Shown: positions 51,726-60,415, counted from the stretch's first letter. The stretch: DNA of 64,000 nucleotides from Rhizobium sp. Q54 (GCA_945947575.1 CAMEYM010000006.1:43905-107904); one strand, 5' to 3'. The notes: generated from the letters alone by a model not told the origin. Program-made: numbers and translations.

Positions 51726-53018
51726 CTAGTGCGCGGCGGGCGCGCGCACCGCAGCGATGTCGCCCTTCAGGTCGGGCCACGGCTCACGCGTCGTGAACTG
51801 TGCCCGCATGAACAGCAGGATCGCCTCGAGGTCCTCGTCCCGGATCGTGAGCGGAGGCATCGAGCGATCCCGCGAGCCGGGCGGCGGCCGGATGCCTTCG
51901 ATGGAGATGCGCGCGACGTTGCGTGCATCCGGCATATTGATGGTGGTCGTCATGCCAAGCGGCAACGGCTGGCCGTTGATCTTGTGACAGTTGGCGCACA
52001 GCCGGCCGAACTCCGTCGCGCCCTTCGCCAGCGCCGGGTCCGTCGGCTTCGGCGGTGAGTCCGGATTCCATTCGCGCGCGCGCGCGAATGCAATGACCTC
52101 ATCGACCTTCGCCTGCTCGACCGGGCGCTGGAAGGTGGCGAGGTACTCGGCCATCGCGTAGACGTCGTCCTCTTTCTGGTCGTACAGGTGGCGAATGATC
52201 GGCGTCATCGGACCCGCCGTGATGCCGTGCTGCTTGTCCCAGCCGTCGAAGAGGTAGTTGACGAGGGCGTTGGCGCTCCACGGGATCGGAGCGAGCGACG
52301 CGGTGTTGAGCGGCGGCACGTACCAGCCCTCGGCCTGACCGCCCGCGAACTTCGAAGCACCGCCCTTCTCGCCGCCGATGATGTTGAGCGGAGAGTGGCA
52401 GGAGCCGCAGTGGCCGAGGCCCTCCACGAGGTACGCGCCGCGGTTCCAGTCCTCGTCCTTGGTTGTGTCGGGCTCGAACGGACCCTTCTTGAGGAACAGG
52501 AAGTTCCAGCCTGCCAGGCTCAGGCGGATGTTGAACGGGAACGGCAGCTTGGTCTCGGGTGCCTGGTAGTTCACCGGCCGGACGCCCGCCATCAGGTAGG
52601 CGTAGATCGCCGCGATGTCTTCGTCGGTGGTCAGCGTGTAGTGGATGTACGGGAAGGCAGGGTAGAGGTACTGGCCTTCGCGATCGACGCCTTCGCGCAT
52701 GGCGCGTGTGAACGCTTCGAGCGACCAGCCGCCGATGCCGGTAGCGACGTCGGGCGTAATGTTGGTCGTGTAAATGGTGCCGAACGGAGTCGGCAACGCC
52801 AAGCCGCCGGAGAATGGTTCGCCGCCCGGACGGGTGTGGCAGACCTCGCAGTCGCCCATGCCGGTCATCAGCTTGCCGTGCTCGAGGACGGCGCGGCTGA
52901 AGGTGTTGGCAGCCGGTGCAGCTGCCAGCGCCGGGATCGCGTCGTAGCGCATGGCCCATGCCAACGCGCCGACCAACACGACCAAACCGAGCACTACGAT
53001 TCCCAGTAGAAAGCGCAT
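51726..53018 (-). CDS. Triheme cytochrome c, electron-transfer subunit
   Basis: A 430-residue protein with an N-terminal hydrophobic anchor (residues 3-24). Three heme motifs: CEVCHTRPGG near residue 57, CGSCHSPLNIIGG near 203 and CANCHKING near 340. The tandem arrangement matches the cytochrome subunit of membrane-bound alcohol, aldehyde and nicotinate dehydrogenases, which passes electrons to ubiquinone or an oxidase. It lies upstream of the molybdenum hydroxylase genes on the same strand and is the likely partner. Confidence 0.88.
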   Translation of the reverse strand: MRFLLGIVVLGLVVLVGALAWAMRYDAIPALAAAPAANTFSRAVLEHGKLMTGMGDCEVCHTRPGGEPFSGGLALPTPFGTIYTTNITPDVATGIGGWSLEAFTRAMREGVDREGQYLYPAFPYIHYTLTTDEDIAAIYAYLMAGVRPVNYQAPETKLPFPFNIRLSLAGWNFLFLKKGPFEPDTTKDEDWNRGAYLVEGLGHCGSCHSPLNIIGGEKGGASKFAGGQAEGWYVPPLNTASLAPIPWSANALVNYLFDGWDKQHGITAGPMTPIIRHLYDQKEDDVYAMAEYLATFQRPVEQAKVDEVIAFARAREWNPDSPPKPTDPALAKGATEFGRLCANCHKINGQPLPLGMTTTINMPDARNVARISIEGIRPPPGSRDRSMPPLTIRDEDLEAILLFMRAQFTTREPWPDLKGDIAAVRAPAAH

Positions 53019-53225
53019 ACCTGGAGATCTCCCGTCTGGATGGACCGCGCCGCAAGCGACGACGCGAAAACGCAACGCCCGGCGGCGCCTACCTGAGTCG
53101 CGGCCGGGCGCGCACCATAATATGGCCGTCTAGGCCGCGCTAGCCGAACCGTAAGGGTTAGAGCGAGGCAAACAGCCGCATCGCGCGGCGTTGCCGGCGT
53201 GGAAGCGTGCGTGCGCGCGCCCTTG

Positions 53226-54545
53226 CTACAGGGACGACCGCAGCCGTCCCATCGCACCGAGAACTTGGAAGTGGCTGAGTAGCACCGCGCTGCGGCCGCT
53301 GACGACTCCGCCGGCCGCCTGGAAGAGCTGGTCCTCGACACCGAGCAGATCGAGCAGCTTGGCATCGCCCGCCTCGAAACGGTCGTCGAACGAGAGGCGG
53401 CCGTCCTCGGCCGACTTGAGCGCGTCCTCGAGCGACGGCATGCGTGCCAGCGCGACCTCGTGCGCGTTGAAGGAGACTCGCACGCCCTGCTCGAGCAGGC
53501 GGCCCGACTCATCCTGGCGCAGGCGCGCTTCGTTGAGCAGCGCGCGCGACGCCTCGAGCTGCGCCTTGTCGGCGCCGTCGTCGATCTGGATGTCGGTGCG
53601 CGGCACGGTCACCGTCTGCGCGCCCGGAGGAGCGAACGGACCCGGCTGCGATACCTGCGGTGTCTCGGTGATGCGGATGGTCAGGTTGCCCTGGGCGATG
53701 GCGACCTCATCGACGCGCACGTTGGCGCCCATGACGATGACGCCGTTCTGCTCGTCGATGACGATGCGGGCGATCTGGTCCGGCTCGACGGTCAGCTGCT
53801 CGATGTCGGTGAGGAAGCCGACCAGGTCCTGCTGATAGGGCAGCGGCACGTTAAGGCGTACGGTCGAGGCGTCCAGCGCCTGCGAGACGGGACCCCGCAT
53901 GAAGCTGTTGATGGCCTGGCTGATGCGGCGCGACGTGGTCAGGTCCGGATTGCGCAGCGTCAGGTTGAGGGAGGTCATCGCGGCGAACTCGAACGGCACT
54001 TCGCGCTCGACGATGGCGCCGTTGGACATGCGGCCCGAAGTCGGCACACCGCGGGTCACGGTCTGCGCCGCGCCGCCGGCGGTGAAGCCGCCGACCGTCA
54101 CCGAGCCCTGGGCCACGGCGTAGATCTCGCCGTCCGCGCCGAGCAGCGGGGTGACGAGGAGGGTGCCGCCCAGCAGGCTGCTCGCGTCGCCGAGGGTAGA
54201 AACGGTGACGTCGATACGCGTGCCCTGGCGGGCGAAGGGGGGCAGGTTGGCCGTCACCATCACGGCGGCGACGTTCTGGGTGTTCAAGGTGGCGTCGCGG
54301 GTGTTGACGCCCAGGCGCTCGAGCATGGCGATCAAGCTCTGGCGCGTGAACGGGGCGTTGCGGAGCGAATCGCCCGAGCCGTTCAAACCGACCACCAGGC
54401 CGTAGCCGACCAGCATGTTGTCGCGCATGCCCTCGAAATCGCTGATGTCCTTGATGCGCGGGGCGGCGCCGGCGGGCGCAACGGGCGCCAGCGCAAGGGT
54501 GGCGGCGAGGACGAGATGGAGGAAACGGGACAAAGGAATACGCAT
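53226..54545 (-). CDS. flgI: Flagellar P-ring protein FlgI with atypical C-terminus
   Basis: A 439-residue periplasmic protein, about 70 longer than usual. The ATG at 54545 opens a signal peptide ending APAGAAPRIKD. The canonical core is visible: RIKDISDFEGMRDNMLVGYGLVVGLNGSGDS, NVAAVMVTANLPPFARQGTRIDVTVSTLGDASSLLGGTLLVTPL and VRVDEVAIAQGNLTIRITETPQVSQPGPF. The usual end (LVNGLNALGV...ILQAIKAAGAL) is missing; about 110 charged residues (NEARLRQDESGRLLEQG and on to LGVEDQLFQAAGG) replace it. FlgI forms the rotor bushing in the peptidoglycan layer. Confidence 0.88.
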   Translation of the reverse strand: MRIPLSRFLHLVLAATLALAPVAPAGAAPRIKDISDFEGMRDNMLVGYGLVVGLNGSGDSLRNAPFTRQSLIAMLERLGVNTRDATLNTQNVAAVMVTANLPPFARQGTRIDVTVSTLGDASSLLGGTLLVTPLLGADGEIYAVAQGSVTVGGFTAGGAAQTVTRGVPTSGRMSNGAIVEREVPFEFAAMTSLNLTLRNPDLTTSRRISQAINSFMRGPVSQALDASTVRLNVPLPYQQDLVGFLTDIEQLTVEPDQIARIVIDEQNGVIVMGANVRVDEVAIAQGNLTIRITETPQVSQPGPFAPPGAQTVTVPRTDIQIDDGADKAQLEASRALLNEARLRQDESGRLLEQGVRVSFNAHEVALARMPSLEDALKSAEDGRLSFDDRFEAGDAKLLDLLGVEDQLFQAAGGVVSGRSAVLLSHFQVLGAMGRLRSSL

Positions 54546-54866
54546 GAACCAACCTTCCGGCCGCCTATCCAGAGCGAATCTTGTGCCACGGGGCGCGGCC
54601 TGTCCCATTGAAATCCTTGGGAATTTTTGCCTCCAAACCGCCGGTCGGGGCGGCCGCGCAGGCAATTCCTGCCGCGCTCGGCAGCTTTGCACAGGGGGCT
54701 AGTACGCTTCGGCGGTGCGGCCGTGGTATGGCATGCGTCACCGGGCGGTCGCGGAGCCTGGGCTAGACTGTACGTAGCTCTTGCCGCCGTCTGTTTACCG
54801 TGCGTTAACCCTGTTCGGGGCACGCTACGGAGTGCGAGGTACCTCGGGGAATAGGGCGTCCGCCGC
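54546..54866. other. Intergenic promoter region between divergent flgI and fliX
   Basis: 321 bp, presumably with promoters for both genes. Apart from the CtrA-like box at 54794-54810 I see no well-formed sigma-70 or sigma-54 promoter and no coding frame. Confidence 0.35.
54794..54810. promoter_or_regulatory. CtrA-box-like element upstream of fliX
   Basis: TTTA-N7-TTAACC (TTTA 54794-54797, TTAA 54805-54808), seven of eight matches to the CtrA consensus TTAA-N7-TTAA at exact spacing. It lies 57 bp before the fliX start, where CtrA sites control fliX in Caulobacter. Confidence 0.4.
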
Positions 54867-55280
54867 GTGAAGATCGTCGGGTCCGGACCAATCCATACGG
54901 CTGAAGCGGCGCGCGTGCGCCGCAAGCAGGCCAAGGACACGAGCTTCGCCAAGGAGCTCGAGGGAGGCGCTGGCGAAACCACGCGCCTCGCCGAGCAGTC
55001 GCGCGTCCAGACGCTCGACTCTCTGCTCGCCCTTCAGGAAGTGCCCGACGCGAACCAGCGCCGCTCTGCCGGCGTACGCCGCGGCTTCGATTTGTTGGAT
55101 CGTCTCGATGAGATTCGCATGGGCCTGCTGCAAGGTGCCATTCCTGCCGACCGGCTGACCAACCTGGTGCGCCTCGTGCGCGCGCGTCGCGACGGCGTCA
55201 TGGATCCGAGCCTGAACGCCATTCTCGACGATATCGAACTGCGGGCGATGGTCGAGCTCGCCAAGCTCGGCCAGTACTAG
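54867..55280 (+). CDS. fliX: Flagellar assembly regulator FliX
   Basis: A 137-residue protein starting at GTG. The start MKIVGSGPI...RVRRKQAKDTSFAKEL and end LTNLVRLVRARRDGVMDPSLNAILDDIELRAMVELAKL are typical of FliX. In Caulobacter, FliX is needed for P-ring assembly and links early structure to activity of the activator FlbD. The gene is divergent from flgI as in that organism. Confidence 0.9.
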   Translation: MKIVGSGPIHTAEAARVRRKQAKDTSFAKELEGGAGETTRLAEQSRVQTLDSLLALQEVPDANQRRSAGVRRGFDLLDRLDEIRMGLLQGAIPADRLTNLVRLVRARRDGVMDPSLNAILDDIELRAMVELAKLGQY

Positions 55281-55389
55281 AGCGTGGCTGGCGCCGACCG
55301 ACGTTCACGGTCGCGTGCGCGGGCGGCGCCGCCCAGGGCGGCTCCGTCGGCACCCAAGACTGCCAAAGCGTCACCCTCTCGTAACAAGA

Positions 55390-55446
55390 AACGGCCAGTA
55401 GATCGCTCTACCGGCCGTTCTCGGGTCACTCCCGCTGTTGCGGGAG
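55390..55446 (+). terminator. Two tandem hairpins between fliX and dksA
   Basis: Hairpin one: AACGGCC / GGCCGTT (55390-55419) with inner GTAG/CTAC pairing. Hairpin two: CTCCCGC / GCGGGAG (55429-55446) with a TGTT loop. A TATACT -10-like hexamer follows at about 55461. They probably end fliX transcription ahead of a dksA promoter. The frame across them is open, so they could alternatively encode a low-complexity N-terminus of DksA. Confidence 0.45.
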
Positions 55447-55550
55447 CAAAGGGCGATTCATATACTCCGCGCCCGATTGAGAAGGCCAAGCGCGCCGCCG
55501 CATCTGCGGCCGCGGCGCCCGCCAAGAAAGACAAGTCCGAGGAGTCCCGT

Positions 55551-55973
55551 GTGAACATGACCGTGCGTCTGCCGAAAGGGTATCGCCCCTCGGAAGACGA
55601 GCCCTTCATGAACAAGAAGCAGCGCGAGTATTTCCGCCGCAAGCTTCTGGCATGGCGGGAAGAGCTGCTGAAGGAATCGACCGAGACCCTGCAGCACCTG
55701 CAGGAGGAAAGCGCTGCGGCTCCCGACATGACCGACCGTGCGTCGGCCGAGACGGAGCGCTCGCTGGAACTGCGCACGCGCGACCGCGAGCGCAAGCTGA
55801 TCGGCAAGATCGACGCCGCGCTGCGCCGCATCGATGACGGCTCCTACGGCTACTGCGAGGAGACCGGCGAGCCCATCGGCCTGCCGCGCCTCGAAGCCCG
55901 CCCGATCGCCACGCTCAGCATCGAGGCGCAGGAACGCCACGAACGCCGTGAGAAGAGCTACCGGGACGAGTAG
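55551..55973 (+). CDS. dksA: RNA polymerase-binding factor DksA
   Basis: A 140-residue form beginning at GTG 55551, with GAGGAG six bases upstream. The coiled coil FMNKKQREYFRRKLLAWREELLKESTETLQHLQEE and the C-terminal YGYCEETGEPIGLPRLEARPIATLSIEAQERHERR are DksA; only one Cys of the classic zinc finger is kept, the alphaproteobacterial pattern. DksA enters the polymerase secondary channel and works with ppGpp on rRNA promoters. The same frame stays open upstream to a GTG at 55284, giving a Lys/Arg/Ala-rich extension of 89 residues, which I judge less likely. Confidence 0.88.
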   Translation: MNMTVRLPKGYRPSEDEPFMNKKQREYFRRKLLAWREELLKESTETLQHLQEESAAAPDMTDRASAETERSLELRTRDRERKLIGKIDAALRRIDDGSYGYCEETGEPIGLPRLEARPIATLSIEAQERHERREKSYRDE

Positions 55974-55999
55974 CCGCCGACCAAGGATTCAACAGCAGA

Positions 56000-56029
56000 A
56001 AGGCCGGTCCAAGGGACCGGCCTTCTTGT
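56000..56029 (+). terminator. Intrinsic terminator of dksA
   Basis: A perfect 11-base stem AAGGCCGGTCC / GGACCGGCCTT (56000-56024) with an AAG loop and CTTGT tail, 27 bp past the stop. Confidence 0.85.
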
Positions 56030-56151
56030 GTCTGAGCGGTTGTCCTCGAGGGACGCCTCGGCCCAGAGCGGGGAGGGGGGAGGGCCTCCCGTTGGAACGG
56101 CGCGATGATGTTGCGTCGGTTCCTGCGGAACCTCGCTGCATCTCTGCTTTC

Positions 56152-56910
56152 CTAGAAGGGCGCGATGATGTCCAACAGCTGCTGCCCGTAGCGCGGCTGC
56201 TGCACGTCGGTGATCTGGCCGCGGCCGCCGTACGAGATGCGCGCCTCGGCGATCTGCGTGTGGGCGATCGTGTTGGTGGCAGTGATGTCTTCCGGACGCA
56301 CGATGCCGGCGACGGTCAGCTCGCGCACTTCGAAGTTCACGCGCACTTCCTGACGGCCCTGGATCACCAGGTTACCGTTGGGCAGGACCTGCACGATCAT
56401 CGCGGCGACGGTGAGACTGATGGTTTCCTCGCGCTCCACCGCGCCCTCGCCCTGGAAGTTGCCGCCGCCGTTGACGCCGACCAGTGCGGTCGGATCGATG
56501 CCTTGGGGCAGCACCTTGCCGAGCTGGGTCTCGAGGCCGAACAGGCCCGGGATGCCCAACGTCTCTTCGGTGGTGCGCGCCCGCGTGGTCGTGTTGTTGA
56601 CGGTTGCCGTGTCGGCAATTTGGACGTTCACGGTCAGGATGTCGCCGACGCGTGCGGCGCGCTGGTCGCGGAAGAACGCCTTGGCACCCGGCCGCCACAA
56701 CGAGTTGGCCATCCTTGGCGCCGGATCCGGCGCCGGCAGCGGCGTCGTGATCGGCCGGTAGTCGGGCTTCTCGGTCGGGTTGGCGACCGCCGCCATGGCG
56801 GGTGGCTCGCCGATCTGAGCAATGCGGTCGACGGTATTGGCGCAGCCGCCCGCCGCGAGCAGAAGGGCGCCGGCGGCGACGGAGTGCGAAAGCTTCTTGG
56901 CTCGGATCAT
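56152..56910 (-). CDS. flgH: Flagellar L-ring lipoprotein FlgH
   Basis: A 252-residue outer-membrane protein. Signal and lipobox are VAAGALLLAAGGCANT, Cys23 being lipidated. SLWRPGAKAFFRDQRAARVGDILTV, EREETISLTVAAMIVQVLPNGNLVIQGRQEVRVNFEVRELTVAGIVRPEDI and TQIAEARISYGGRGQI are hallmarks of FlgH. It forms the outer-membrane bushing with FlgI. It is last in the flgF-flgG-flgA-flgH set, 25 bp after flgA. Confidence 0.95.
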   Translation of the reverse strand: MIRAKKLSHSVAAGALLLAAGGCANTVDRIAQIGEPPAMAAVANPTEKPDYRPITTPLPAPDPAPRMANSLWRPGAKAFFRDQRAARVGDILTVNVQIADTATVNNTTTRARTTEETLGIPGLFGLETQLGKVLPQGIDPTALVGVNGGGNFQGEGAVEREETISLTVAAMIVQVLPNGNLVIQGRQEVRVNFEVRELTVAGIVRPEDITATNTIAHTQIAEARISYGGRGQITDVQQPRYGQQLLDIIAPF

Positions 56911-56935
56911 GGGGGCCTGTTCTTGCGAGCTCTGT

Positions 56936-57904
56936 CTAGCGGACGGCGACGTCTTGAACGGGACGGCGCGCGACGACACGCACGCGGCCCGGCCCTTCGA
57001 CGATGCCTTCGACGGTGGTCTTAGTCTGGGCGTTCATCACCTGCACGATTTCGCCGTAGCCGGCGTTGCCCAGGGCGCGTCCGGCCGCGGTCAGCTGCAG
57101 GCCGGGTCTCTCGACGATCATCGTTACGGTCGAGTTCTTGGCGACGACGATTGGCGTCTGCACGTCGCTCATACGCACCGGTTCGTTGACGCGCAGGACG
57201 CGGCGGGGAGACTGGCCGACCAACTGATCGGTTTGCGTGGCGACGCCCTGGCCCATGCGATCGGCGCGCACGTCGATCCAGGCCACGTCGGTCTGCCGGA
57301 TGACGCCGCCGGCGGCGACGACATTGACCAGCACCGGTACCTGCAGCATCTCGACGGCGCGGCCGCGCACTACGGTGCGCTGGGCATCGGCACCGGTGGC
57401 CGGAGCCACGATCGTCGCGGCGAAGGTGCCGCGCGCTGCGTCGTAATCGAGGTTCTCGACCCGCACGGTAAGCGGCGCGGTACGCGCGACTTGCAAGGTG
57501 AAGTTGGCATTGAGGATGTCGGCGACCAGGGTACGGCCGGGCGCCCGCGTTGCGAGCTCATAGTTGATTGCTTCGAGCACGACGTCCCGCGGCACCACCG
57601 CGGCGCTGCGTTCGACGGTGACGCCACGCAAGCCGCGGGGGTCCCAGGTGACGCCGTGTTCCTTTGCCAGCGCGGCTACTTCCGCGATGTTGAGCATGGC
57701 GCGCTCGCCCGGGGCAGGCGAGGGGGCGACCCGGACGGCTGCGGCGATGCCGCGCGTGCCGGTGATTTCGCCGAGCGTTACCCACGGTCCGTCGACCACG
57801 ACGACGCCGGCGGCAGTCTGCGCGGCCGCAGGGGTTGCCAGCAAGCTGGCCGACAGGACGAATGCGCCGAACGTCTTCCCAAGGGTCTTCATCGCCGTGT
57901 TCAT
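56936..57904 (-). CDS. flgA: Flagellar P-ring assembly chaperone FlgA
   Basis: A 322-residue periplasmic protein with signal peptide ending TPAAAQ. The C-terminal SAF-like domain contains VPVLVNVVAAGGVIRQTDVAWIDVRADRMGQGVATQTDQLVGQSPRRVLRVNEPVRMSDVQTP, the PKNSTVTM-type strand (VVAKNSTVTMIVERPGLQL) and GRALGNAGYGEIVQVMNAQTKTTVEGIVEGPG. FlgA assists polymerisation of FlgI. Confidence 0.93.
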   Translation of the reverse strand: MNTAMKTLGKTFGAFVLSASLLATPAAAQTAAGVVVVDGPWVTLGEITGTRGIAAAVRVAPSPAPGERAMLNIAEVAALAKEHGVTWDPRGLRGVTVERSAAVVPRDVVLEAINYELATRAPGRTLVADILNANFTLQVARTAPLTVRVENLDYDAARGTFAATIVAPATGADAQRTVVRGRAVEMLQVPVLVNVVAAGGVIRQTDVAWIDVRADRMGQGVATQTDQLVGQSPRRVLRVNEPVRMSDVQTPIVVAKNSTVTMIVERPGLQLTAAGRALGNAGYGEIVQVMNAQTKTTVEGIVEGPGRVRVVARRPVQDVAVR

Positions 57905-57923
57905 GTGTGCCTACCGATCGCGG

Positions 57924-58709
57924 TTAGCGGAGGGTGGTCACGGTGCGCATCATCTCGTCGGATGCGGTGATGACCTTGGAGTTCATCTCGTAGGCTCGCT
58001 GGGCGGTGATCAGGGACGTGATCTCGGATACCGGGTTCACGTTCGAGGTCTCGAGGAAGCCCTGGCGCACGGTGCCGTAGCCCGGCGAACCCGGCGTGGC
58101 GACGTTGGCGGCGCCCGACGCCGGCGTCTCGAGGAGCAGGTTGTTGCCGATCGATTCCAGGCCCGCGTCATTGGCGAACACCGCCAGTTCGAGCTGGCCG
58201 AGGTTGGTCAGGTCGGTCTGGCCGGCGAGCTTCACCAGCACTTCGCCGGTCTGGTTGACGACGATGTCGATGGCTTCCTGCGGGATGGTGACACCAGGCT
58301 GCACGACGAAGCCGTCGCCGGTCACCAGCTGGCCGGTGGGCGAGCGCTGGAAGGAGCCGGCGCGCGTGAACGCGTCCTGGCCGTCCGGCAGCTGCACGCG
58401 GAAATAGCCGTTGCCTTCGACCGCGACGTCGAGCGGGTTCTCGGTCGCCGTCATGTCACCCTGGGTGTTGATCCGATAGACGCCGGATACCTTCACGCCG
58501 ACGCCGATCTGAATGCCGGTCGGCACGATGGTGCCGGCGTCCGACGACGGAGCGCCGACGCGCCGCAGATCCTGGTAGAGGAGATCCTGGAACTCCGCCT
58601 TCTGGCGCTTGTGCGCCGTCGTGTTCATGTTGGCGATGTTGTTCGAGATCACTTCGACGTTGGTCTGCTGAGCCAGCATTCCCGTCGCTGCGATACTGAG
58701 GGATCTCAT
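57924..58709 (-). CDS. flgG: Distal rod protein FlgG
   Basis: A 261-residue protein: SIAATGMLAQQTNVEVISNNIANMNTTAHKRQKAEFQDLLYQDLR at the N-terminus and LETSNVNPVSEITSLITAQRAYEMNSKVITASDEMMRTVTTLR at the C-terminus. Both heptad-rich ends pack to form the distal rod. The length and motifs are standard. Confidence 0.97.
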   Translation of the reverse strand: MRSLSIAATGMLAQQTNVEVISNNIANMNTTAHKRQKAEFQDLLYQDLRRVGAPSSDAGTIVPTGIQIGVGVKVSGVYRINTQGDMTATENPLDVAVEGNGYFRVQLPDGQDAFTRAGSFQRSPTGQLVTGDGFVVQPGVTIPQEAIDIVVNQTGEVLVKLAGQTDLTNLGQLELAVFANDAGLESIGNNLLLETPASGAANVATPGSPGYGTVRQGFLETSNVNPVSEITSLITAQRAYEMNSKVITASDEMMRTVTTLR

Positions 58710-58750
58710 GGTCGTTTCCCCTTGTCTGAAATCGGTTCGTTGGTGGCCAA

Positions 58751-59479
58751 TTAGCGCAGCTGCGGCAGGCGGTCCGCCATCTTGCGCTGCAGTTCGTGCT
58801 CGGTTTCCATCAGCTTGTTCGAGTGCTGGTAGGCGCGGCTGGTCTCGATCATCGCGGCGAGTTCGAGGACCGGCTCGACGTTGGACCGTTCGATCATTCC
58901 TTGGATGACGCGCGTGCCGGCGCTGGGCCGCTCGGGCGCGTCAGTGACGAAGTAGCCGGCGCCACGGCGCCGCAGCTGCTGCGGATTGTCGAACTCGACC
59001 ATCAACAGGCGGACCGGTCGGGCGTCGTCCACCGCAACCGTGCCGTCGGGATTGATCATGACGTTGCCGAGAGCGGGGTCGGCGACGATGATCGGGCGGC
59101 GGTTCTCGTCGAGGATCGCGTCGCCCTGCTCAGTGGACAGTTCGCCGCGCTGGTTCACGGTCAGATGGCCGGCGCGCGTGTAGGCAACTCCGTTGGCCGT
59201 CTGGGCGACGAGGAAGCCGGGTCCCTGAATGGCAAGGTCGAGCTGGTTGCCGGTGCTCTCGAGTTGGCCTTCGCGGAAATTGATGAGGACGCCGAAGTCC
59301 TGGACATAGGCGATCTTCTTGTTGTTGCCGCCGTCCATCAGGAACGTCTCGAACAACGTCGTATCGCTCTTGTAGGCGCCGGTGTTGGCGTTCGCGATGT
59401 TGTGGGCGATGACTTCCATCTGACGCTGCAGCACCATCTGGTGCGAGAGCGCGACGTAGCCGCTGTTGTCCATCGTCAT
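58751..59479 (-). CDS. flgF: Proximal rod protein FlgF
   Basis: A 242-residue protein: GYVALSHQMVLQRQMEVIAHNIANANTGAYKSDTTLFETFL, and the C-terminus RSNVEPVLELAAMIETSRAYQHSNKLMETEHELQRKMADRL. It starts the flgF-flgG-flgA-flgH set. FlgF is part of the axial rod through the peptidoglycan. Confidence 0.94.
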   Translation of the reverse strand: MTMDNSGYVALSHQMVLQRQMEVIAHNIANANTGAYKSDTTLFETFLMDGGNNKKIAYVQDFGVLINFREGQLESTGNQLDLAIQGPGFLVAQTANGVAYTRAGHLTVNQRGELSTEQGDAILDENRRPIIVADPALGNVMINPDGTVAVDDARPVRLLMVEFDNPQQLRRRGAGYFVTDAPERPSAGTRVIQGMIERSNVEPVLELAAMIETSRAYQHSNKLMETEHELQRKMADRLPQLR

Positions 59480-59774
59480 GGCGTTTCGCCTTGGCTAATG
59501 GAGCCGTTGTCAGGGTAAACGCGCATATCCGACAGCCAGCCCCCGAAATCCGTGGCCGCAGCGGTGCACGTCGCGTGCCATCGTTAAGACGGGCGGATTT
59601 GCTCGGGTTTGCGGGGCTCGTGCGAATGGGCAGGGGGTTCCGCGGTCTGCGGCGGCCCGGCAGGACCTGCCCACAGCACCCATCACAGCAAACGTCTTCT
59701 TAACGAACGGGGCTTAGGGTCCTCGTGTAGGATTCGTGCCGGAAGCTTCGCTTTGGGTGCGCAGGGACAGGTCG
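59480..59774. other. Divergent promoter region between flgF and fliL
   Basis: 295 bp with an inverted pair CGTTAAGA (59582-59589) and TCTTAACG (59697-59704) 115 bp apart. Each half resembles a CtrA half-site. I found no clean sigma-54 GG-N10-GC element. The region must hold promoters for the two operons. Confidence 0.3.
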
Positions 59775-60335
59775 ATGGCTGACGACGAAGAAGACGACAA
59801 CAAGAAGAAGGGCGGCGGCGACGAAGGGGGCGACTCCGGCGGCGAAGGTGGCGAAGGCGGTGGTGGAGGCGGACGCAGTTTCAGTCCCCTCAAGATCATC
59901 CTGTTCGTCGGCCTGCCCGTGCTGTTGCTCGTCGGCGCTGGCGTCACCGCGTACTTCATGGGCTGGCTCGGCTTCCTAGGCGGCGGCGAAGACGTCGTCG
60001 AGGAGGAGCACGTCGAGCGACCCGTCACCGCAGCTGCGTTCGTCGACTTGCCGCGCTTCACCGTCAATCTCTCGAGCACCGGCAACCAGCGCGCTCTGCT
60101 GCAGCTCACGATGTCGATCGAGCTCGCCAATGAGGCTATGAAGCCTGCGGTCGAAGCGGTGCTGCCGCGCGTCATCGATTCGTTCCAGGTGTTCCTGCGC
60201 GATCTGCGCGTCGAGGACCTCGCCGGCACGCGCGGCACCTATCGCCTGAAGGAAGAGATGCTCAATCGCGCCAACGCTGCGCTGGCGCCGATCAAGGTCG
60301 AAGACGTCTTGTTCCGCGAAATGCTGGTTCAGTAG
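59775..60335 (+). CDS. fliL: Flagellar basal-body protein FliL
   Basis: A 186-residue inner-membrane protein starting at ATG 59775. A very acidic, Gly-rich cytoplasmic tail (residues 1-35) precedes one membrane helix (KIILFVGLPVLLLVGAGVTAYFMG) and a periplasmic domain with FVDLPRFTVNLSSTGNQRALLQLTMSIEL and RGTYRLKEEMLNRANAAL. FliL rings surround the stator and increase torque. fliM follows. Confidence 0.92.
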   Translation: MADDEEDDNKKKGGGDEGGDSGGEGGEGGGGGGRSFSPLKIILFVGLPVLLLVGAGVTAYFMGWLGFLGGGEDVVEEEHVERPVTAAAFVDLPRFTVNLSSTGNQRALLQLTMSIELANEAMKPAVEAVLPRVIDSFQVFLRDLRVEDLAGTRGTYRLKEEMLNRANAALAPIKVEDVLFREMLVQ

Positions 60336-60344
60336 CTCCACGCT

Positions 60345-60400
60345 TGGTTTGAGTCCGTGCCGCTCTGCGGCGCTCTGGTTTGAGTAGGCCGCTCCGCGGC
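60345..60400 (+). repeat. Imperfect tandem repeat between fliL and fliM
   Basis: TGGTTTGAGT followed by CCGCTC(T/C)GCGGC occurs twice (60345-60371 and 60376-60400), a repeat of about 30 bp within an 80-bp gap. Probably a local duplication; it may form a hairpin but no function is apparent. Confidence 0.6.
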
Positions 60401-60415
60401 CGGGGATTGGTAGAC

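Noticed and set aside
59480-59774. Sigma-54 flagellar promoter between flgF and fliL
   Set aside because: Candidate TGGC/TGC pairs do not have the required GG-N10-GC spacing.
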